Positions 34,541-48,099 of a DNA stretch of 64,000 bases are shown here, in pieces. The position numbers were made by a program, and so were the translations under genes. Numbering within the stretch: the stretch's first letter is position 1; every line of letters starts with the position of its first letter. Below the pieces are notes generated by a model. It saw only the letters and a list, made by a program, of their open reading frames with translations. It was not told the DNA's origin and did no database searches. This DNA is from Serripes groenlandicus (Eukaryota; Mollusca; Bivalvia; Cardiida; Cardiidae): assembly GCA_031761405.1 (NCBI GenBank), contig JASEVX010000013.1, positions 56,107,456 to 56,171,455 on the forward strand. Direction: 5' to 3'.

Positions 34541-34745
34541 TCACACAAACATATCAGTGTTTTATATAATGAACTGACTTCATAGAAGCGTATTAGGAAA
34601 AGGATTTAACCGATACTGACATTGTGTTGAGTCACACAGAAATATTCCGTGTTGTATACATTTAACTGACATCATATGACCGTATCACTGATACGGACAT
34701 TTGACGAGTCACACACACATATTCAGTGTTTTATAGATATATCCA
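34541..34745 (+). repeat. ~80-90-bp tandem repeat, about 2.5 copies
   Basis: TCACACA followed by an ATATTCAGTGTTTTATA-like phrase recurs at 34541, 34632 and 34709, with AACTGACTTCAT-like and ACTGACATT-like links. Confidence 0.6.
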
Positions 34746-35529
34746 GAAGTTGACTTACATTTGAAGGGTATATTTCCGAACTTGCATTGTCAAATATCAA
34801 ATCGACAATGGTTGAGTGTTGCCTATCTTTAAGTCAAGATGGTATTTAGTGTCCCATCTAAGTCGTCTGTCAATTATATGTCTATTCTTCATACTTAATT
34901 TATAATTGGCAGACAACATATCATGTTCTATCAATAACTGTATCTTAATCTGAAGGTGCCAATACAGTTTAGATACGACTAATCCAGTTTAAATAAGAGA
35001 TTATGACACAACTTAGGGTGCATAAGTGACACTATTTATTCAAAGTATTTACTTTCAAAACTACTGACTTGTTCCATACCGCGGATAATTACAGTACACG
35101 CATATCTTTCGTGTTTACATTTTGAGAGATAACGTAACGTTCTAAATCGCCATTCCTATGAGTTTCATATCTATATATTTCAAACTTAAATTCATAAAAC
35201 TTAATCAGTGAAGTCTTGGATCGATCGTCATTGCTCAGTGTTACGAACATTAACATGAATTCGAAATATATCCACATACGCACGATTTGAGGCCGTATCT
35301 AGAGAAGTTGGTAAACGCGTGAAAAATACAAAATATCATTTGTTTTTTATGGAATTTATACGTAACATCAAAATAACCCCTAGATACCACTATTCACGTT
35401 TTCTTTGTACTTTCAACATCTTTGAATTTCTTCAATATTTGGTGTTTTTCATTTTAACCCGACTTTCAATACTCCCGAGTATTTTGATTATATTAGTCAA
35501 ATTATGTCAAATGAATAAAATGCACAATG
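34746..35529. other. No supported gene
   Basis: AT-rich. Short open frames at 35089 (minus) and 35319 (plus) have no features. Confidence 0.4.
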
Positions 35530-35990
35530 CTAGGAAATGTGCATTTTGAAATGGCTCTCCTTCCCGACTATCGCGAGCATAATTCGAACACGGGACTGTT
35601 ATATGTTATACCATGGATGCTACAATGTCCAGTGGCCATACAGCAAACAACTGCATGCACTGTGTCTCCCTGGCCGTGTCATACTATACAAATTAAATAT
35701 GGTATTATTGGCCGCCCTTCTTTACACGTAGGGTTGCGGGGTCAGCCTTGCGATTGCATGGCTGGTTTCAAGGTAAATTGACAAGTATAACTGGTTATGT
35801 CAGCCGTGATATAACTGAACAATTTTTGAAAGCGGTGTGAAACATCAAGCAATGAATAGGTCACGGCGTTATGTACAGTGGTAGAGCTTTATTCTTAAAT
35901 ACACGTAGTTGTTCGGTTTAACATGCGACCTTCTAATCAAACGGTCCTGACGCATTTATCAATATCTTGTTTAGTTAGATAATATTCCTA
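35530..35990 (+). repeat. Dispersed repeat with SINE-like 3' end (copies at 59395-60180)
   Basis: Phrases CTCCTTCCCGACTATCGCGA, AATTCGAACACGGGACTG, CCATACAGCAAACAACTGCA, GGTTGCGGGGT and ACGTAGTTGTTCG recur in order at 59395-59660 (first half) and 59665-60070 (whole). GCCGTGATATAACTGAACAA at about 35801 is the SINE tail motif. The open frames of up to 84 codons are not conserved among copies. Confidence 0.7.
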
Positions 35991-36650
35991 AAATAGACCC
36001 AATATTTAAAATGTAATATGTGTTTCATACTAATATAAATATCGAACCAGAGTTTAATGATAAATGTTAAGGACGTTTTCTTATCTACACATTGGATTAA
36101 TTGACACCAGACTATATTATTCGGATCTCTGTCAGGGTGGTAACGAAAGAATGTCCTTCATGTTTTGATTTTGTTCCCGTAATACATTCAGTGCATCTAA
36201 TACAACAGGGAACCAGTAACATAATTGCCGAAAGTGCAAACCTCATTTTGAACTAAGGAGAACAGATGTTTGATCACGTTATCTATGTGCTTGTAGTTTA
36301 TTTTAAAGTGACTAGATTGTGATGCATAGACGTAAGAAAAGAGAAGGAGGGTTGTAAGCAGGACGGGAAAGGATATATTTTAGTAAGTTTCTTTTCCATA
36401 TCGTAGGTAGTTTTTTTTTACCTGCTTTAAAGAAACCATTAAGCAACTTAAGACTTTTTATTTATTTCTTAAATGTATAGAAAAGAATGCACAAAAACAA
36501 AGCATACACATTTGTTCTTAATGCCCGTGTATGTTCTTGCTATTTCCGTTCTGATTAGATGCCAAGTCAGGTTTAGTCAAATACAGTCCGGATTGTTGGG
36601 GTAACATAACATTTGGTGAACCGGTGTAAGAAATATTAGTAATTTATACA
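35991..36650. other. No supported gene
   Basis: Spacer with no clear repeat. A SINE-tail-like phrase (GTGAAACAACTGAAATAATG) occurs at about 36658. Confidence 0.4.
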
Positions 36651-36699
36651 GATAACGCCGTGAAACAACTGAAATAATGTTGAAAATGCCATTTTCACA

Positions 36700-37640
36700 T
36701 TAACCCACACAGATGGTGTATCAAATGTATTACTGAACAATAGTCACCTAATCTTGACTTTTCTGCAATTGTATTACGCAGCAATGTTGACATGATTCTG
36801 ACCTTTGTACCTTTCTATAACAGTATTACTGAACAATACTAACAGACTGATCCTGATATGTCTACAAAAGAACTACGTGCTGATATTATCTTGATTTTAT
36901 TTAACACTTTGACCTAATCTTTAAATGTTCTAAGATATGTTTACTTAATACAAATTAACCTGATTCTGACTATTGTTCACATGTATAAGATATCAACACT
37001 CCCGTGCTCCTGAACGTGTACACACGTTTCATTTAACAATATTGATCTGATCCTGACCTTTCTGTAATAGTATTTCCTCATAATATTGACCCGATCTTGA
37101 TATTTGTAAAACTATTTCTAAACAGTATTGATTGACTTGATCCTGACATATCCACACAAGTGTTACTTTGGGATATTAAACTGAATGTGATCTAAGTATA
37201 CATATATATTACTTAATATTGACCTGATCTGGAGTTTTCTAAAATAGTAATACTTAATATTAGTAACCTGGTCATATACTTTATACACACATATATTTAT
37301 CACTATTGACTTGATCTCGACCTTTCTACAATATTATTAGTTAATATTATTATTATGATTCTGACATTTGTATAAATATATCTCAACAGCCCGATATTGA
37401 TCTTTACATATTAGTATTACTTAAGTTAATGATAATTAAGTTAATACGGATAATCCTGATTTATAAAAATAGAATTACTTTGCAATACTGACCTGATGCT
37501 TACTTTTTTCTACACTAGTATAACTTAATGATATTGACATGATTCTGACATTAGTATAAACTATCATATAACGGTATAAAAGCCTGATCTTAACGTTTTG
37601 GCAATTGAGTTAAATTACAATACTGACCTAGTCACACTTT
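36700..37640 (+). repeat. Diverged R44 array
   Basis: Units near 45 bp with CAATATTGACCTGATCCTGA then CCTTTCTATAATAGTATTAC. It shares the AATATTGACCTG and CTGACCTT core with 3150-4325 but is more degenerate. It passes directly into the 48-bp array. Confidence 0.75.
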
Positions 37641-38350
37641 ACTGTGAAATAACTATAAAATATTTAAAGCAGAATATACTGCATTGCCATGATATAAACA
37701 TACAACTGTAGAAAGCAGAAGTCAACACTCGGCCGTGATATAACTTTTAATTTATTTTAAGCAGAAAAACACCACTTGGCTGGGATATAACTGAAAATCT
37801 CTCTAAAGCAGAACACATTGCATTGCCGTGATATAAACATAATACTGTATAAATCAGAATAAACACCATTTGGCCGTGATATAACTATAACACTCTTTAA
37901 AGCGGAACACACACCTCATGGCCATGATATTACTATAACACTCTTTTAAAGCAGAAAAACAACACTTGACCGTTATATAACTATAAAACTCTTCAACGCA
38001 CATTACACTGCATTGCCGAGATATAAATATAATACTGCAGAAACCAATATAAACACCACTTGGCTTTGATATAACTATACAACTATTTAATACAAAAAAA
38101 CATTGCATTGCCGTGATATAAATATAAAATTGTAGAAACCCGAATAAAGAACACTTGGCCGTGATATAAATATAATACTTGCCCGTGATATTACTAACTC
38201 TTAAAATCAGAATATATTGCATTGCTGTGATATAAACATACAATTGTAGAAACCGGAATAAAGACCACTTGGCCGTGATATAACTTTAAAACTCTTTATT
38301 AAAGCAGAATAAAAACCACTTGGCCGTGATATAAATATAACACTCTTAAA
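37640..38350 (+). repeat. R48 array, about 14 units
   Basis: The unit is near AGCAGAATAAACACCACTTG then GCCGTGATATAACTATAAAA and CTCTTTAA, 45-50 bp. Units with CATTGCCGTGATATAA alternate loosely with CTTGGCCGTGATATAA units, suggesting a two-unit higher order. Minus-strand open frames (37854-38434) are repeat artefacts. Confidence 0.85.
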
Positions 38351-38870
38351 AGAGATTGAGGGGAAATAAAACAAAAAGAGATAGAGTGAGAGATAGAGCA
38401 ATCGAGAAATATAAATATAATAATGTGACCGCATTGAAGTATGCTTTTACGTTATGTACAACATTTTGTAGTTGGGTGTGGTTTACATCCAAATCGTAAA
38501 TTATGTTTCCCGTGTAAATTATGTTGTGTCGTTATTTAAACTAAAGAATTTTGTATAATCTTTGTGGTAGAATTGAGATAGCAAGGCTACCATAGTTACA
38601 AGTGAGATTTTGAAGTCACTTGATGTAAATGACTAAGAACACCTATTCTATCATATCAGTACGCCAACAAACAGTGCAAACAATGCAAACATAAGTAAAA
38701 GTCAAATGAGTCAAATAAATACCACTTATTCTAGGTAACCAAATAAAATTACAAGTCACTGAATGTGTAAATAGCACATAAAAGTGTAATAAAGGATAAA
38801 GATAGCACTACACCACCCCCTCCCAGTTTGTAAGACCGCCTGAACTAATTACTCTTTGTAAATTGTAACC
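38351..38870. other. No recognisable feature
   Basis: AT-rich spacer, no notable open frame. Confidence 0.4.
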
Positions 38871-38924
38871 CTTTGTTCACTCTAGTAACATAAATAATTG
38901 AACAATGTATATTTCCTCTGACAA

Positions 38925-39180
38925 AGTAGATATGTTTGCGAAATTTGAATGACATATTTTTCCACTTGCATGACATATTTTTCCACTTGCATACGCATTA
39001 GCTAATGACAACTTTTGAAAACATTGTGGCAAATGGAGACAATGCTCAAAAAGAGCAGTATCTTCTTTTGCCACAATATTTTCTATGCTATTCTGAAATA
39101 TTCAGAAAAAAACACCTGATCTAGCAACCCTTACCCACATACATATCTAATGTGGCGCCTCTGCAGCCGACGACTTTTGG
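38925..39180 (+). repeat. Recurring imperfect palindrome unit and small duplication
   Basis: GACATATTTTTCCACTTGCA is duplicated at about 38951 and 38971. Then TTTTGAAAACATTGTGGCAA at 39013 pairs with TTTTGCCACAATATTTTC at 39068-39085 to form a ~70-nt hairpin. The same hairpin unit recurs in the M2 modules at 44478-44553, 44797-44863 and 49718-49791. Confidence 0.7.
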
Positions 39181-39359
39181 AAATATCGGTGAAAATGAAA
39201 ACATTAAGCACTATATTTATTTTCTACGAAGAACTAACTGTACCATCAGAAAGCGTGGATTTTGACCATTTTTAAAAAAAAAAATCCCCTGATTTACCTT
39301 GTATGAAATCAATTTAATGTAGTATGATGTTATCATTGTATACATCTCTACAAATATAA

Positions 39360-40570
39360 CCATATTAAGTGGTTGTTTATCATGTCAATCAGGCGGTATA
39401 AGAAAAGGGGCAAAATGACAAAATGTTTTAACTACATTCTTATGAAACTGCTTGTTTGATCTCAAGATGATTTAGCAGAACTGTGATTCATTAATCCTCG
39501 ACAAATTTTAAGTCTTAGTAATTGGTTCAGAGTTGTGGAAACCAGCTGGCATAAAAATACGGTAAAATTGAACGTTTAGCTTCAAATAAAATCGCATCCA
39601 TTTCCGCTGGACAAAAAACAAGGAATGTTGTTTTGGCAGTCCATTTCCTAATAATGTTCAAAGATATGTGTATAACTCTTGTTTGTGCGGTATCTGAGAA
39701 AGGAAGTTATATGCACAATATCTAAAGGTCTTGTCCGATTCAGGTCATTAAGTAGAAATGTTCCTTCAGAGACTCTCTACGAAATTGTTCAGGCAATATC
39801 AGTTTGTTGAAAAAAGAGAAGCAAGACGGCATCAGAAAAGTTCAACATTTTAGTACTCTATTCTTATAAAAGTAGCTTGTCTTATTTAAACATTCAGTGA
39901 CCCTCTTAATAGTTATTAAGCCATATTGATTGGTGGAAAGATACAGTACCAAGCGGCATCATAAAATGGCTAAATTGAACATTAAGCTTCAAATGATATC
40001 TCATCCTAATTCACTTGGAAATTTCGACAAAACTTCACAGGAATGTTGTTTTGGTGGTCCTCTTTGATATGATCTCAAACATATAAAATTATAAACACAA
40101 CTTTTGTTGCTGCGGCAGCAGGAAGGGAATAAAACTGTAAAATTGTTTTTCTCTGAATCATCTTGTCAGATTCCAAGATAATTTAGTACAAATCTTCGTT
40201 GGCTGATTCAACACAATAGTTTTTTAAGCTGTATTGCTAGTTTAACATATGTCAGCCAGATTGCATCAGTAAAGGGGCAACACGACACAACTTAATAGTT
40301 CCTTTTCTATCAAGTTGTTGTCTGATTTCAGGATACATCTGTAATTTGTTTCAGCCATATTGATTGGTTTGAACAGGTATCTGCCATTCTGTATCAGAAT
40401 AGGGATAAAATGATATGTTAGCTTTAAACAAAATCATCTCCTAAAACATTGGACTGATATCAACTAAACTTAACGGTAATTACAAATTATTCAAAGATTT
40501 AATATCAAAATAAATTTCCTTTATTGATACGTTCCATTTACAGTGTTCATTCCTAGCAGTTTCATTCACG
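39360..40570 (+). repeat. ~300-bp dispersed repeat, 3-4 diverged copies
   Basis: Each copy has an AAAAGGGGCAAAATGA-like phrase, TTAGCTTCAAA, CTAATTCACTTGGA-like, GGAATGTTGTTTTGG and GATTCCAAGATAATTTAGTA. The repeat is also at 20460-20900. No frame survives. Confidence 0.65.
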
Positions 40571-41465
40571 CTCTTATTTACATGTTCTCCGATATTAGCA
40601 TTTACACATATGGTACATAGCTATCACTCAGTCGATTGATTCAGGACCACGCTTGTCTTCCGTTTTCGAGGTGTAAAACTCTTTTAAACATTATAACATT
40701 GTTTTTATTTAGACCTTTTTATATTAGTATTTTCATTTTTTATACAAGTTTTCTGTCAAATTAGAATTTGCTATCCATTTCGTTTAACAGAAACTTAGTA
40801 AAGTTCAATACTTGATATGAACAACCAGAAAATCATTCACAACACAACAGTTTTGGTAGATTACGCTTCTTAATTTACGTGTTATCATTGAAAACAATAC
40901 TAGCTTGTATTAATAGATTACATACTCGGGTTGCATCTGTTGGTTCAGTTTAGTCAATAAATAGGAAGAAACTGTACTATCATGAATGTTCCTGGTTGGA
41001 TTTCCGTAGAGCTATTAGGGTAATATAATCATTAAAAAAGTATTATCTGGACCGAATGATATAATCGGTACTTCTCTGTCATGGTGGAGATTTTTTTAAG
41101 ATAAATATTTCTATATGCACTTCTGCATCTCCTCTTAACCGATCACAATGATATCTATCTACAGTACTTTCATTACTTTTAATTTTAATAATTCCTAAAC
41201 ATGTATACATGGTTTATGATAAAAGGAAAATTATGTTGCATTAGCGATAGAGGGCGTGATATCAATTATCCACGCCTCTGGTAGTACAATACTAAAACCT
41301 GTAATTCTATTGCAGCATGATATTTTCTATATGCATAATGCATGCTATAAAATAGAAGAATATGATCAATACGGTAATACCCGAGAGAATTGATCTGATC
41401 TTGAACATGTGTTTAGGAAATTATGTTATCTCACAAAGTCACGGAAATGCGTGTACTTCATAATA
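40571..41465. other. No supported gene
   Basis: AT-rich spacer. AGGGCGTGATATCAATTATC then CACGCCTC at 41250-41278 can fold as a small hairpin. Confidence 0.4.
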
Positions 41466-41469
41466 CTAC

Positions 41470-41640
41470 ACATAGGTAAAATTTCAGGTCAATATTGTCC
41501 TAAATACAACTCGATTCTTTGCGAAATGAGTCGAGTTCCAGACTCAAAACACCTTACTGGTGTTTGTGAGAACTGCCTATTGATACATGCTACACTATTA
41601 AAGTTTACTTTGTTTGTTAGAATCTTCTTCAAAATACCTG
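41470..41640 (+). repeat. Isolated R100/M0 fragment
   Basis: Shares CAGGTCAATATTGTC, GAAATGAGTCGAG, TCCAGACTCAAAAC, AGAACTGCCTATTGATACAT and TTTACTTTGTTTGTTAGAA with 4440-4560 and 43600-43760. Confidence 0.65.
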
Positions 41641-41929
41641 TGACTAACTGGTGAATAATATACCAATGTTCAAATTGATCTGAATCTAAATTTGTCTAAA
41701 ATACTTTAGATTGTGTTGTAATGTATCACTTAAATCAATAAATCAACAGACACAGACACTGTGTCTACTTTAAAAGAATTCATTTTATGATATTCTAGAG
41801 GTAAGACGTTAAATTTATTGCTTTGCCCTACATGTTTGACTGCGTGCTTCGGCTCGACTATACGACATACAAAAGGGATATATCGTGCGTATGGATGTCA
41901 CATGTAAAGTTTCCCGAAACAATATAGCA

Positions 41930-42260
41930 TCGAATCTATTGGTAGAAGGCTGGAGACAAAATTGAGTGAAATAAGAGTACATAGTTCTAAATAAGGGGAA
42001 TTAAAGTGGTCTTTTCCCACAAATATCTCTCATATGACTAAACAAAACTATACTGCAGGTTCTCAAACATAGGATAAGAGGATCAAATAAAGATTTGGAA
42101 TGTGAATAATGTACTTAGGTCTAGATAAAGAGGAGTAAACTGGTCTTTTCTAACCATTATCGCTCTCATGTCTCAACCAAACCCTGAACTATGGGTACTT
42201 AAAATCTAGGGTACTCAAACAATACGGTAAGAGTGTCAACTAAGGAGTTGCTAAAATGTT
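41930..42260 (+). repeat. R138b repeat, second site
   Basis: TCTCATATGACTAAACAAAA-like, TACTGCAGGTTCTCAAACAT and GTCTAGATAAAGAGGAGTAA repeat about 2.5 times, as at 25850-26230 and 62880-63240. Confidence 0.7.
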
Positions 42261-42860
42261 ATCTAAAGCTCTGGTTTAACATGTGCATTTCTTTACGCTG
42301 CATTATTATGTAGTTTATAAACGTAAACATAATTTCCTGAATCTGATCTCTTTCCTTTCACTTTCAGACTAACTTTGTTGCATGGGCTGAAAACGATTTT
42401 TGAAAACTTTGTTATTAAATGAAAATTGATTATTAGGAGGAATGTCTCCTTTTCCGACACAAGTGTCATTTATGAAGCGTTTACGCTGGTGTATTCAAAT
42501 TCGTCTGCACCAAACTTGTTGTATGTGGATTGCGATTTAAATCTCATGATGTATATTTATCAAGGTGTTATTCTAGTTCACCTGTTGGTTTAACTTGTAA
42601 AAAAAGATTATCTATATTGTTGCATAGGTCACTATAGTAAACCCTTCTTGTTATTTAGTCTTGCGATTTTTAAATATGTATCTACACCATCACATATCCT
42701 GTTGTATGCGACTGTATAGTATAGTTTATATGGCTTGACACACCATATGTGAGCAAAGAAGATCAAGATAAGCATGCACATTCATTAAATGTAATATTAG
42801 TGTACATTGGTCGAAAATCATTAACTGAACTTCGGCGTAAACTACTTTTATAACCCGATG
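42261..42860 (+). repeat. Tail-A and tail-B modules, copy 3
   Basis: GTGCATTTCTTTACGCTGCA starts tail A. CACCTGTTGGTTTAAC and AAGATCAAGATAAGCATGCA mark tail B. Same order as at 26231-26950 and 63290-63990. Confidence 0.75.
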
Positions 42861-43660
42861 TATTTGATCTGATCCTGACCTTCGCTTAAATATTCATATT
42901 ATAATTGCACGTGTTTCCAAGAAATTTAGACTGTCTGTTATTCATCTCACAAGTAAATTAAAATACGTGTACTTCATGAAAATACACAGAAGTCAGGGTC
43001 AGGACAAAATTGTCGCGTAATTCGACTGCCTTCTATACCAAATAAGCCTTACACCAGACTTAACTATGTGTACCTCAAAATAATACACAGAGGTCAGGAT
43101 CATGCAACATTGTTCAATAATACGTCTACATCCTTTACCAAATGAGCCGTGTGTTCCAGACTAAACTACGCATTCCTCACAAAAACATACATATGTCAGG
43201 TTCCGGTCAACATTGTCATGTAATACGTCTACCATCTAAACAAATGCGCCGTTTACCAGACTAGACTACGCGTTTCTCAACATAATACACATATGTCAGT
43301 GTCAGGTCAACATTGTCCAGTAATACGTCTACCTTCTTTAACAAATGAGCCATATTCCACACTAAAAACAATCTTCTTTGCCAAATGAGTCGTATTTATG
43401 ACTATGATGCATGTACCTCACAATAATACACAGATGTCAGGTCAACTTTGTTGATTAATACGCCTGCCTACTTTACCAAATGAGCCTTGTTCGAGACTTA
43501 ACTGTGTATGTATCGCTCTCTATAAAACACAGAGGTCAGGGCCAGGACAAAATTGTCGAGTAATACGTCCACCTTCTTAGCCAAATGAGTCTTGCTCCAG
43601 ACTCAAAACAACTGAATTGTGTTTGTAAGAACTTGTCGAGTTATACATCTTCATTTTTAT
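42860..43660 (+). repeat. R100 array, third site
   Basis: About eight units with GGTCAACATTGTC, GTAATACGTCTACC and CCAAATGAGCC cores. The last units change to the AACTGAATTGTGTTTGTAAG link that begins the M0 block. Confidence 0.85.
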
Positions 43661-45400
43661 CAATGAGTCTTGCTCCAGATGAAAAACAACTTAAGTGTGT
43701 ATGTAAGAACTGCCTTATGGTACATGCTACCAAATAAAGTTTACTTTGTTTGTCAGAAGCTTCGAAACAGTGTGTTCGGATTATATCACACCGAGTGTAG
43801 TGTGATATTAATTTACTATTGTCGAAAATATTTTAAAGTTGGGTTATATCATATCACTGTTCATGATAATATACAAAGAACTACTAAATTGATATAATTT
43901 TAATGTTTTTATTCTAAATGACTACTAAAACCAGAGTGTCAATAAAATCGTAATTACGGTTATACAGAATACAATATGTACATAAAGGGATAAAATCAAT
44001 ACAGTACGTAGTACACACATATACACCACATAGTAAAGAGTAGTCTGTCTTTAATAATGTAACGGGTTAGTTTCCCTTCAATGTTTCATTATTTATGTAT
44101 CTGTGCTTGTACGAGTATATGAACGTAGGGTCAGAGAGGTCACTGTACTTTGGCGTACGTGTAGAAAACGGAACTCACAGGAATTGTTCACAGTGATATT
44201 TAAAGGTTTAGCGTCATCATGATGCCATTCCTGCAAAGGTATGTATGTAAAAGACCTTAAACTGATCTACACGAACACAGAAACAATAAATAAGATTATG
44301 TGTTAAGGAACCTGACAGATACTCGCAGAGAGACCGACAGGATTAATTGACAACGAATTATATTGTGACATTAACCCGTTTCCAAAAACAAAAAATCTGC
44401 AGCAAAAGCCTTCGAACGTATGTTTTCAAAATCGTGAAAATGCTCCATACATGAGAGTATAATTATTAAATATATTTGAAAACATTGATACAAAAAGAGA
44501 AACTGATCATCACGGGCATTTCTCCTTTTGCTTTGCCAAAATGTTGTCAAATAATCATGATGAAATTCCTGCATGTTGGAGACCTAAAGCCGATCTACAA
44601 GAAAACTGAATCAATAATTCAGAATGAGTGTCAGCGAACCTCACAGACACCCACAGACAGACATGAGCAATTAACAACGAATTATGTAGTGACATTACCA
44701 TTTGTTCACAAACAATAAATCTGTAGCAGTCTTTGAAATCAGTTTGGCAAAAGAGAGTATGGTCCAAAAGTGAGAATTTAATTATTAGATATATTTGAAA
44801 ACATTGTGACAAAAAAGAATCTGATCATCATGAGAATTTCTCCTTTTCCCAACACATTTTCAAATCGTCGTCTGCTTCAAAGGGGCCTCACAGCATCTGT
44901 ATGTTGTAAAAGGTTTAATACAGGTTTGACAACTTACTAAACACATGAATGTTAAGTCATTTAAAGTAACCTCCCTTGAAATGTGTTTACTTTCTTTTAA
45001 ACAGAAAGTCGATATAGGAAAAAACAGAAGCGTGAAAACACTGTTAATTCGTGCCTGTCACTTTATACAGCCACATATTTGTACAAGAACACAGGTAGGT
45101 TAATTTATTGAATTTCAAGATCCATTTAGTGAACCATTCGACTTCTTAAACCGATTTTGTGAAACCTGTGCCACAAGTATAGAGCCAGACTAGCCGTCTG
45201 ATCAGTCTCTCTACAGTTAGCTCAACTCAGCAAATTTATCTTGATATTCCTAGAATCGACATTGCTCTCGTCGAAACGCAAAGGTGGATAATTCCATTTG
45301 AGAAATTCGGCATTGAAAGAGTTAAGATTTGTTTAACATGTCGTTTAGTTAGATTTCCGCTCAATCGATTTAACTTCATTTAAAAATGGACACGTCCAAA
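43661..45400 (+). repeat. M0 and M2 modules (low-copy repeat blocks)
   Basis: 43610-44440 matches 4405-5235. 44340-45400 matches 49570-50540 through AATTATGTAGTGACATTA, the ~70-nt hairpin unit, CGATTTTGTGAAACCTGTGC, CAGACTAGCCGTCTGA and CGAAACGCAAAGGTGGA. The hairpin occurs twice here (44478-44553, 44797-44863). Open frames on either strand are short and not shared by the paired blocks. Confidence 0.75.
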
Positions 45401-45699
45401 TAAACGTGAGTCACCTAGAGTTACAGATAAGGGTTGTATGTTATCTTTTTAAATCCGTATTTAGCCAAACTTGATGTTGTGGGACATACTATTCAAGTGA
45501 CCTCAAACTAGTACATACATCATAAGGTACACTGGCCTGCTCTGGAAATAGATATACATGATAAGAGTATATATGGTGAGACTGGATTATACAAACAATC
45601 ATGGCGGTTCATAATCGACCTTTTCACTAATGCAGTGGTTCGATTGATGTATTCCTGAGTCCTCGGTTAATTATCAAAAGACTCATCTGAGTGAGTAAG

Positions 45700-46990
45700 G
45701 CGATCGTTTTGAGTACTTATAAAATAGTGTTTAATTATGTACTTAAACTATTTACTTTACCTATGTCCCAGGACTAAATGACCAATACGATCTCATAACA
45801 TTTTATATTGGAATTTCGTTATTCTACCGATATTTTGAGTACCTACAAAACAGTGTTAAATTCAGTAGTAAAATATTTAATTTGGAGCAATAGTCAATTA
45901 TTCATATGTCCTCACTAAATGACTGATTGATCAATTCGGTCTTACAATTTGTTTTATTTGATATTTGAATAGTGTATATCTACCGATCTTTTGAGTACCT
46001 ACAACATCGTGTTCAATTAAGTACTAAACTATTTATTTCGGAGCAATAGTCAATTATGCAGATCTCCTTCCTGAATGACTGATTAATCAATACGGTCGTA
46101 TATCATATTATATTTTATATTGGAATTTTATATTTTTTCCGATTGTTTGAGTACCCACAACATAGCGTTTAACTTAATAAACAAATATTTCTTTCGCATC
46201 AATTATTTCGATTTTCTTACTGAATGACAAAATGGTTTGATAACTTTTTTATTTGATATTGGAATTATTGGTTTAATTTAGTAATAACATATTGAATGTA
46301 GAGCAATGGTCAATGTATTCCGATCTTCTTGAGAACTCATTACATACTGTTTAATTCAGTAATAAATTATTTAATGTGAAGCAATGGTCAATTTGTCCGA
46401 TCTTCTTACTGAATGACTGAATGATTAATAAGGTCTTATAACATTTCATATTTGATATTGAAATGTTAACAATCTATTGATAATTTGAGTACTCACTACA
46501 TTGAGTAATACAATATTTAATGTGGAGCAATGGACAATTTATTCGGATCTTCTTACTGAATGACTGAATGATCAATACGGTCTTATAACAGTTTATATTT
46601 GATATTGGAATTTTGAATATCTACCGATCTTTTGAATACCTACAACATAGTTTTTTAATGCAGTAATAACATATTTATTTTGGAGCAATAGTCAATGTAT
46701 TCCTATCTTCTTACTGAATGACTGAATGATCAATACGGTCTTATAACATTTAATATTTGGTATTGAAATTTCAAAAATGAATTAATATTTAGAGTCCCCA
46801 CAGCATAGTGTTTAATTCAGTATTTAAAGCTAGTGTGGATCAGTGGTCAATTTATTCCATACTCATGACGAAGGCCGCTGGTCTCCATAATCAATATGGT
46901 CATAGATATCATTATATTTGATAAGTTAAATGTGTATATTTACTGAATTGTTAAATAACCACAACATAAGGCGTAATTATATCATTAAAT
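45700..46990 (+). repeat. ~150-bp tandem array (R150), about 8 units
   Basis: TTACTGAATGACTGAATGAT then AATACGGTCTTATAAC, a TATTTGATATTGGAAT phrase, TTTGAGTACCTACAACATAG and GGAGCAATAGTCAAT. Spacing is about 147-158 bp between well-preserved units. Degenerate copies are at 48785-48960 and 50560-50930. Confidence 0.85.
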
Positions 46991-47224
46991 AGAACACAGT
47001 TAAACTAAATAGTTTATAGGATATATACTACTGAGAAAACATCATGAACGTAAAGCTACAAGGCATGTGGCGCGTATGATATGTTTTCGTAGCATAAGAA
47101 CACTCAACTATATCAAATATGCAACCGAAGACGGATGTGTGGATATGTGCAAGAGAAAACATATTTTCGTATACACATGTAGTGGTCCGAATTATGTAGT
47201 CAGACGTTTAGATTGATATACCCT
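46991..47224 (+). repeat. M4 module, copy 1
   Basis: Links R150 to R48. Shares an ATACTACTGAGAAAACATC-like start, TACAAGGCAT, AAGACGGATG and AATTATGTAGTCAGACGT with 50935-51135, which is also placed between R150-like and R48 sequences. Confidence 0.65.
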
Positions 47225-48090
47225 ACCAAGGCTGTTGAAAGCAGAGTAGACATTATTCTTAGTGGTGTCACTATAATGCTGTTGGAAGCAGAATATATAT
47301 AATTGAAATAATATGGAAGCAAACGAGACCCATGCGTCGGAAGATAAGCTAAGTATTGTTGTAAGCAGAGTATCACCATTTTGAGTGATGCAACTTTAAA
47401 ACTGATGAAACCAAGGTAAACACCATTATGAGTGGTATAGGTATATTACTGTTGAAAGCAGAGTAAACACTATTCTTAGTGGTGTGATTATATAACTATT
47501 GACAGAAGAGAAAACGCCATTCTGAGTGGTGCAATTATATAACTGTTGACGGCAGAGTAAATGCCATTCTAAGTGGTGCAATTATATAACTGTTGACAGC
47601 AGAGTGGTGCAGGTATACCATCGCTGTAAGAACTATAAACAAAGATCTAAGTAATAACGCTATATTACTGTTGAAAGCAGGAAAACATCTTCTTTGTGAT
47701 GTTACTAAACTACTGGTGAAAGTAGACTTAACACATTCTGAGTGGTGTAACTCTAAAACTTCTGAAGTAAATAAAGCACCATTATACGTTGTGTAGCTAT
47801 AGTTTTGTTGAGAGCAGGTTAAATACAATTCTGAGTTTTGTAACATTAATATTGTTGAAAGCAGATTACATACAATTATGAGTGGTGTAACTATAATACT
47901 GTATTAGGAGAGTTAAAATCATTCTGAGTGGTGTAAACTATTATACCTTTGAAGGCAGAGTACACACCATTCCGAGTGGTGTAACTATGATACTGTAGAA
48001 AGCAGATTTTAAACCATTCTGAGCGTTGTACCTATTATACCGTTGAAGGCAGAGTACACACAATTCTGAACGTTGTCCAATTAAGAACAT
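47225..48090 (+). repeat. R48 array, third site (about 17 units)
   Basis: Units near ACTGTTGAAAGCAGAGTAAA then CACCATTCTGAGTGGTGTAA and CTATAAT. This subfamily has GAGTGGTGTAA where the 37.6-kb array has GCCGTGATATAA. Open frames on the minus strand are repeat artefacts. Confidence 0.85.
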
Positions 48091-48099
48091 TATGTAATT

